Source: CAYTTA01 sp964440655 (GTDB lineage: Bacteria; Bacteroidota; Rhodothermia; Balneolales; Balneolaceae). From it: a DNA stretch of 15,252 bases. The stretch spans positions 1 through 15,252 of the forward strand of contig CAYTTA010000055.1 of the NCBI GenBank assembly GCA_964440655.1, given 5' to 3'. Position numbers and translations under genes: made by a program. Within the stretch, counting starts at the first letter, position 1; each line of letters begins with the position of its first letter. Of this stretch, positions 13,543 through 15,252 are shown piece after piece. The notes under the pieces are model-generated. The model saw nothing but the letters and a program-made list of their open reading frames with translations. It made no database searches and was not told where the DNA came from.

Positions 13543-14189
13543 GCTGCTTCCTCCTCAGCTCCGGGATTTAGACTCTCTTCCAGGATCTGCAATCCGCCTT
13601 CCTGAATAAGAAGGACATCGGCATGCAGGATCTGTACGGTGGTTGGGTTGTTCGCCTCGACGACATCCACACCGGGAATGTTGCGCGCCGATTTGTAGAC
13701 GACCGGATCGGTAGCCGCCGTCAGAAGAAGTACTTTTTTTCCGGCCAGTTCCAGCGAAGTGAGAAGTCGCGAGAACTCACGGGTTTTCGGCTCATCGAAG
13801 GTGAAGTCCTCGACCACCGTTATCGCCTCGCCTCTTGCTTTAAGAGAGAGTGCGGATTTTCTGGCCAGCTGACGCATCTTCCTGGTCAGCCGGACCGTAT
13901 AACTGCGGGGGGAGGGCCCGAATACGGTACCTCCGCCTTTAAGGAGCGGTGAACGGACAGATCCGCGACGGGCCATACCGGTACCTTTTTGGCGATAGGC
14001 TTTCTTTCCGCTTCCTCTTACCTCGGACCGTTCCTTCGTCTTGGCTGTTCCCTGGCGTCGGCTACCCAGAATACGCCGGACATCTTCATAGATCAGCGTC
14101 TCGTTGGGTTCGACGTTGAATACATCGTCGCTCAGTTCCGCCTCACGGCCGCTGCTCGTCCCGTCGATTTTATAGATCGTTACTTTCAT
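13539..14189 (-). CDS. rplD: 50S ribosomal protein L4
   Basis: A 216-residue L4 (L4/L1e family), an assembly protein of the 50S subunit that lines the narrow part of the exit tunnel. The tunnel loop is recognisable at residues 60-80, with KAYRQKGTGMARRG and SPLLKGGGTVFGP following, and the globular part with KSALSLKARG at 111-120. The C-terminus ends in an acidic EEEAA. The gene overlaps rplC by 4 nt at its start and rplW by 4 nt at its end, both ATGA junctions. In gammaproteobacteria L4 represses its own operon through a leader structure; no comparable leader exists here, so that control should not be assumed. Confidence 0.98.
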   Translation of the reverse strand: MKVTIYKIDGTSSGREAELSDDVFNVEPNETLIYEDVRRILGSRRQGTAKTKERSEVRGSGKKAYRQKGTGMARRGSVRSPLLKGGGTVFGPSPRSYTVRLTRKMRQLARKSALSLKARGEAITVVEDFTFDEPKTREFSRLLTSLELAGKKVLLLTAATDPVVYKSARNIPGVDVVEANNPTTVQILHADVLLIQEGGLQILEESLNPGAEEEAA

Positions 14190-14833
14190 ACCGCCAGATC
14201 CGTTGAGGTTCTATTGAATAGTTTTACATATCCGCCGGTTTTGCCGGGGACACTGCCAGTCACGAGGATGATGTTGGTTTCCGGAAAAATCTTCGCAACA
14301 CTCAGATTCTTGATCTTGACCCGCTCGTTTCCGTAACGGCCGGCCATTTTTTTCCCTTTGAAGACCCGGGAAGGCGTCGATGCATTACCGATAGAACCCG
14401 GAGCACGCTCACGATCTCCCTGGCCGTGTGAAGACTCGCCCACACCGCCAAAGTTGTGACGTTTCATGACACCGGCTGTACCCCTTCCAATGGAAGTCCC
14501 GACCACATCAACCAGGTCTCCTACCTGAAAGACATCTTCCAGTTTGAGCTGATCTCCCACTTCAAGTCCATCGGGGATGAAATCACGGAATTCGGTCACC
14601 ACCCGTTTCGTTGCGGTTCCGGCCTTCTCGAAAACACCTCGCTGGGGTCGGGGAGTGTTCTTCTCGTTCCTGTCAAATGCCGCGAGCTGAACAGCCCGGT
14701 AGCCGTCCGTCTCATCGGTCTTGATCTGGGTGATGACATGCGGCTCCACCTCGATCACCGTGACGGGAATGCTCCGCCCGAGATCGTCGAAGATGCTGGT
14801 CATACCCACTTTCTTTCCAATCAAACCACTCAT
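14186..14833 (-). CDS. rplC: 50S ribosomal protein L3
   Basis: A 215-residue L3, a primary assembly protein of the large subunit whose central loop reaches the peptidyl transferase centre. Seen: N-terminal LIGKKVGMTSIF (residues 4-15), GRGTAGVMKRHNFGG (117-130, near the extended loop), RAPGSIG (143-149) and FKGKKMAGRYGNERV (158-172). The residues after GSIG are NAST, not the QNQ found in E. coli where PrmB methylates a glutamine, so that modification is not expected here. A GAGG lies 5 nt before the ATG. The stop overlaps the rplD start by 4 nt (ATGA), which suggests translational coupling. Confidence 0.98.
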   Translation of the reverse strand: MSGLIGKKVGMTSIFDDLGRSIPVTVIEVEPHVITQIKTDETDGYRAVQLAAFDRNEKNTPRPQRGVFEKAGTATKRVVTEFRDFIPDGLEVGDQLKLEDVFQVGDLVDVVGTSIGRGTAGVMKRHNFGGVGESSHGQGDRERAPGSIGNASTPSRVFKGKKMAGRYGNERVKIKNLSVAKIFPETNIILVTGSVPGKTGGYVKLFNRTSTDLAV

Positions 14834-14850
14834 CGCAGCCTCGTTACCTG

Positions 14851-15162
14851 TTAAACTTTGATTTCCACATCCACACCCGACGGCAGCTCCAGCTTCATCA
14901 GAGCGTCGACCGTCTGGGAGCCGGTTGACAGGATGTCAATCAGCCGCTTGTGGGAACGGTATTCAAACTGCTCACGGGACTTCTTGTCCACATGAACCGA
15001 ACGGTTCACTGTGATGATGCTCTTGTTGGTCGGCAACGGGATGGGACCCGATACCACCGCACCGGTGGACTTTACCGTCTGGATAATTTTTTCTGCTGAT
15101 TTATCGATCAGGTTGTGATCGTAGGATTTCAGCTTGATGCGAATTTTCTGTTGTGTTGCCAC
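14851..15162 (-). CDS. rpsJ: 30S ribosomal protein S10
   Basis: A 103-residue protein of normal length for S10, a 30S head protein that also acts as NusE in transcription antitermination with NusB. It starts QQKIRIKLKSYDH after the initiator and carries the conserved loop and strand VNRSVHVDKKSREQFEYRSH, which holds the ribosome-contacting extension. The start is GTG at 15162; no in-frame ATG gives the family N-terminus, and an AAGGA about 6 nt upstream supports it. It is the first gene of the S10 cluster and sits 17 nt after tuf. That gap is too short for the long L4-responsive leader known from E. coli. Confidence 0.98.
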   Translation of the reverse strand: MATQQKIRIKLKSYDHNLIDKSAEKIIQTVKSTGAVVSGPIPLPTNKSIITVNRSVHVDKKSREQFEYRSHKRLIDILSTGSQTVDALMKLELPSGVDVEIKV

Positions 15163-15179
15163 GTAAATTCCTTTCTTTG

Positions 15180-15252
15180 TTATTCCAGAATTTTGGAGAT
15201 CACACCCGCTCCGACCGTACGGCCCCCTTCGCGGATTGCAAAACGGAGACCG
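15180..15252 (-). CDS. tuf: Elongation factor Tu, C-terminal end (partial)
   Basis: The last 23 codons and TAA stop of an open frame that enters from the right edge. The translated end contains REGGRTVGAGVISKI, the hallmark C-terminus of EF-Tu domain 3. EF-Tu is the GTPase that delivers aminoacyl-tRNA to the ribosomal A site in the cytoplasm. The GTPase domain lies outside the window, so integrity of the gene cannot be judged. The stop is 17 nt before the rpsJ start, so tuf and the S10 cluster are probably co-transcribed. This is the usual position of tuf at the end of a str cluster (rpsL-rpsG-fusA-tuf), but the rest of that cluster is not visible. Confidence 0.94.
   Translation of the reverse strand, partial: GLRFAIREGGRTVGAGVISKILE

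Noticed and set aside
1..15252. Mobile elements, CRISPR arrays, tRNA genes, phage or defence genes
   Set aside because: None seen. The window is uninterrupted housekeeping genes apart from the 1-387 non-coding end.

Overview
The window is a conserved bacterial ribosomal protein superoperon, read entirely from the minus strand. It runs from the 3' end of tuf at the right edge through the S10, spc and alpha clusters to rplQ at the left. In transcription order the genes are tuf (last 23 codons), rpsJ, rplC, rplD, rplW, rplB, rpsS, rplV, rpsC, rplP, rpmC, rpsQ, rplN, rplX, rplE, rpsN, rpsH, rplF, rplR, rpsE, rplO, secY, map, infA, rpmJ, rpsM, rpsK, rpsD, rpoA and rplQ. That is 29 complete genes and one partial gene. 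Every gap is 37 nt or less, and several neighbours overlap. I see no internal terminator and no room for long leaders, so one transcript, or a few overlapping ones, is likely.

The organism is probably a member of the Bacteroidota/Rhodothermota/Balneolota (FCB) group. Four things suggest this: cysteine-free (zinc-independent) L36 and S4 and a short zinc-free S14; a long charged C-terminal extension on L17; secY followed directly by map, infA and rpmJ with no adk; and patchy use of Shine-Dalgarno sequences. This is an inference from protein features, not a phylogenetic placement. Base composition looks moderately GC-rich by eye.

Layout: 15180-15252 is the end of tuf (str-operon side). The S10 cluster is 10065-15162, the spc cluster 3542-10046 and the alpha cluster 388-3522. 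The products form much of both ribosomal subunits, together with the translocon channel (SecY), N-terminal methionine removal (Map), IF-1 and the RNA polymerase alpha subunit. This couples ribosome, transcription and secretion capacity. Position 1-387 has no supportable gene. It holds a series of stem-loops, three of which begin on the transcript with the same GGATCTG word; the last is followed by a T-rich tract and looks like an intrinsic terminator.

The most noteworthy points are the absence of rpmD (L30) between rpsE and rplO, the repeated-hairpin 3' region after rplQ with possible alternative pairing, the L17 C-terminal extension, and the fusion of the str and S10 clusters with only 17 nt between tuf and rpsJ. 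I found no novel defence, mobile or biosynthetic system. This is core housekeeping DNA.
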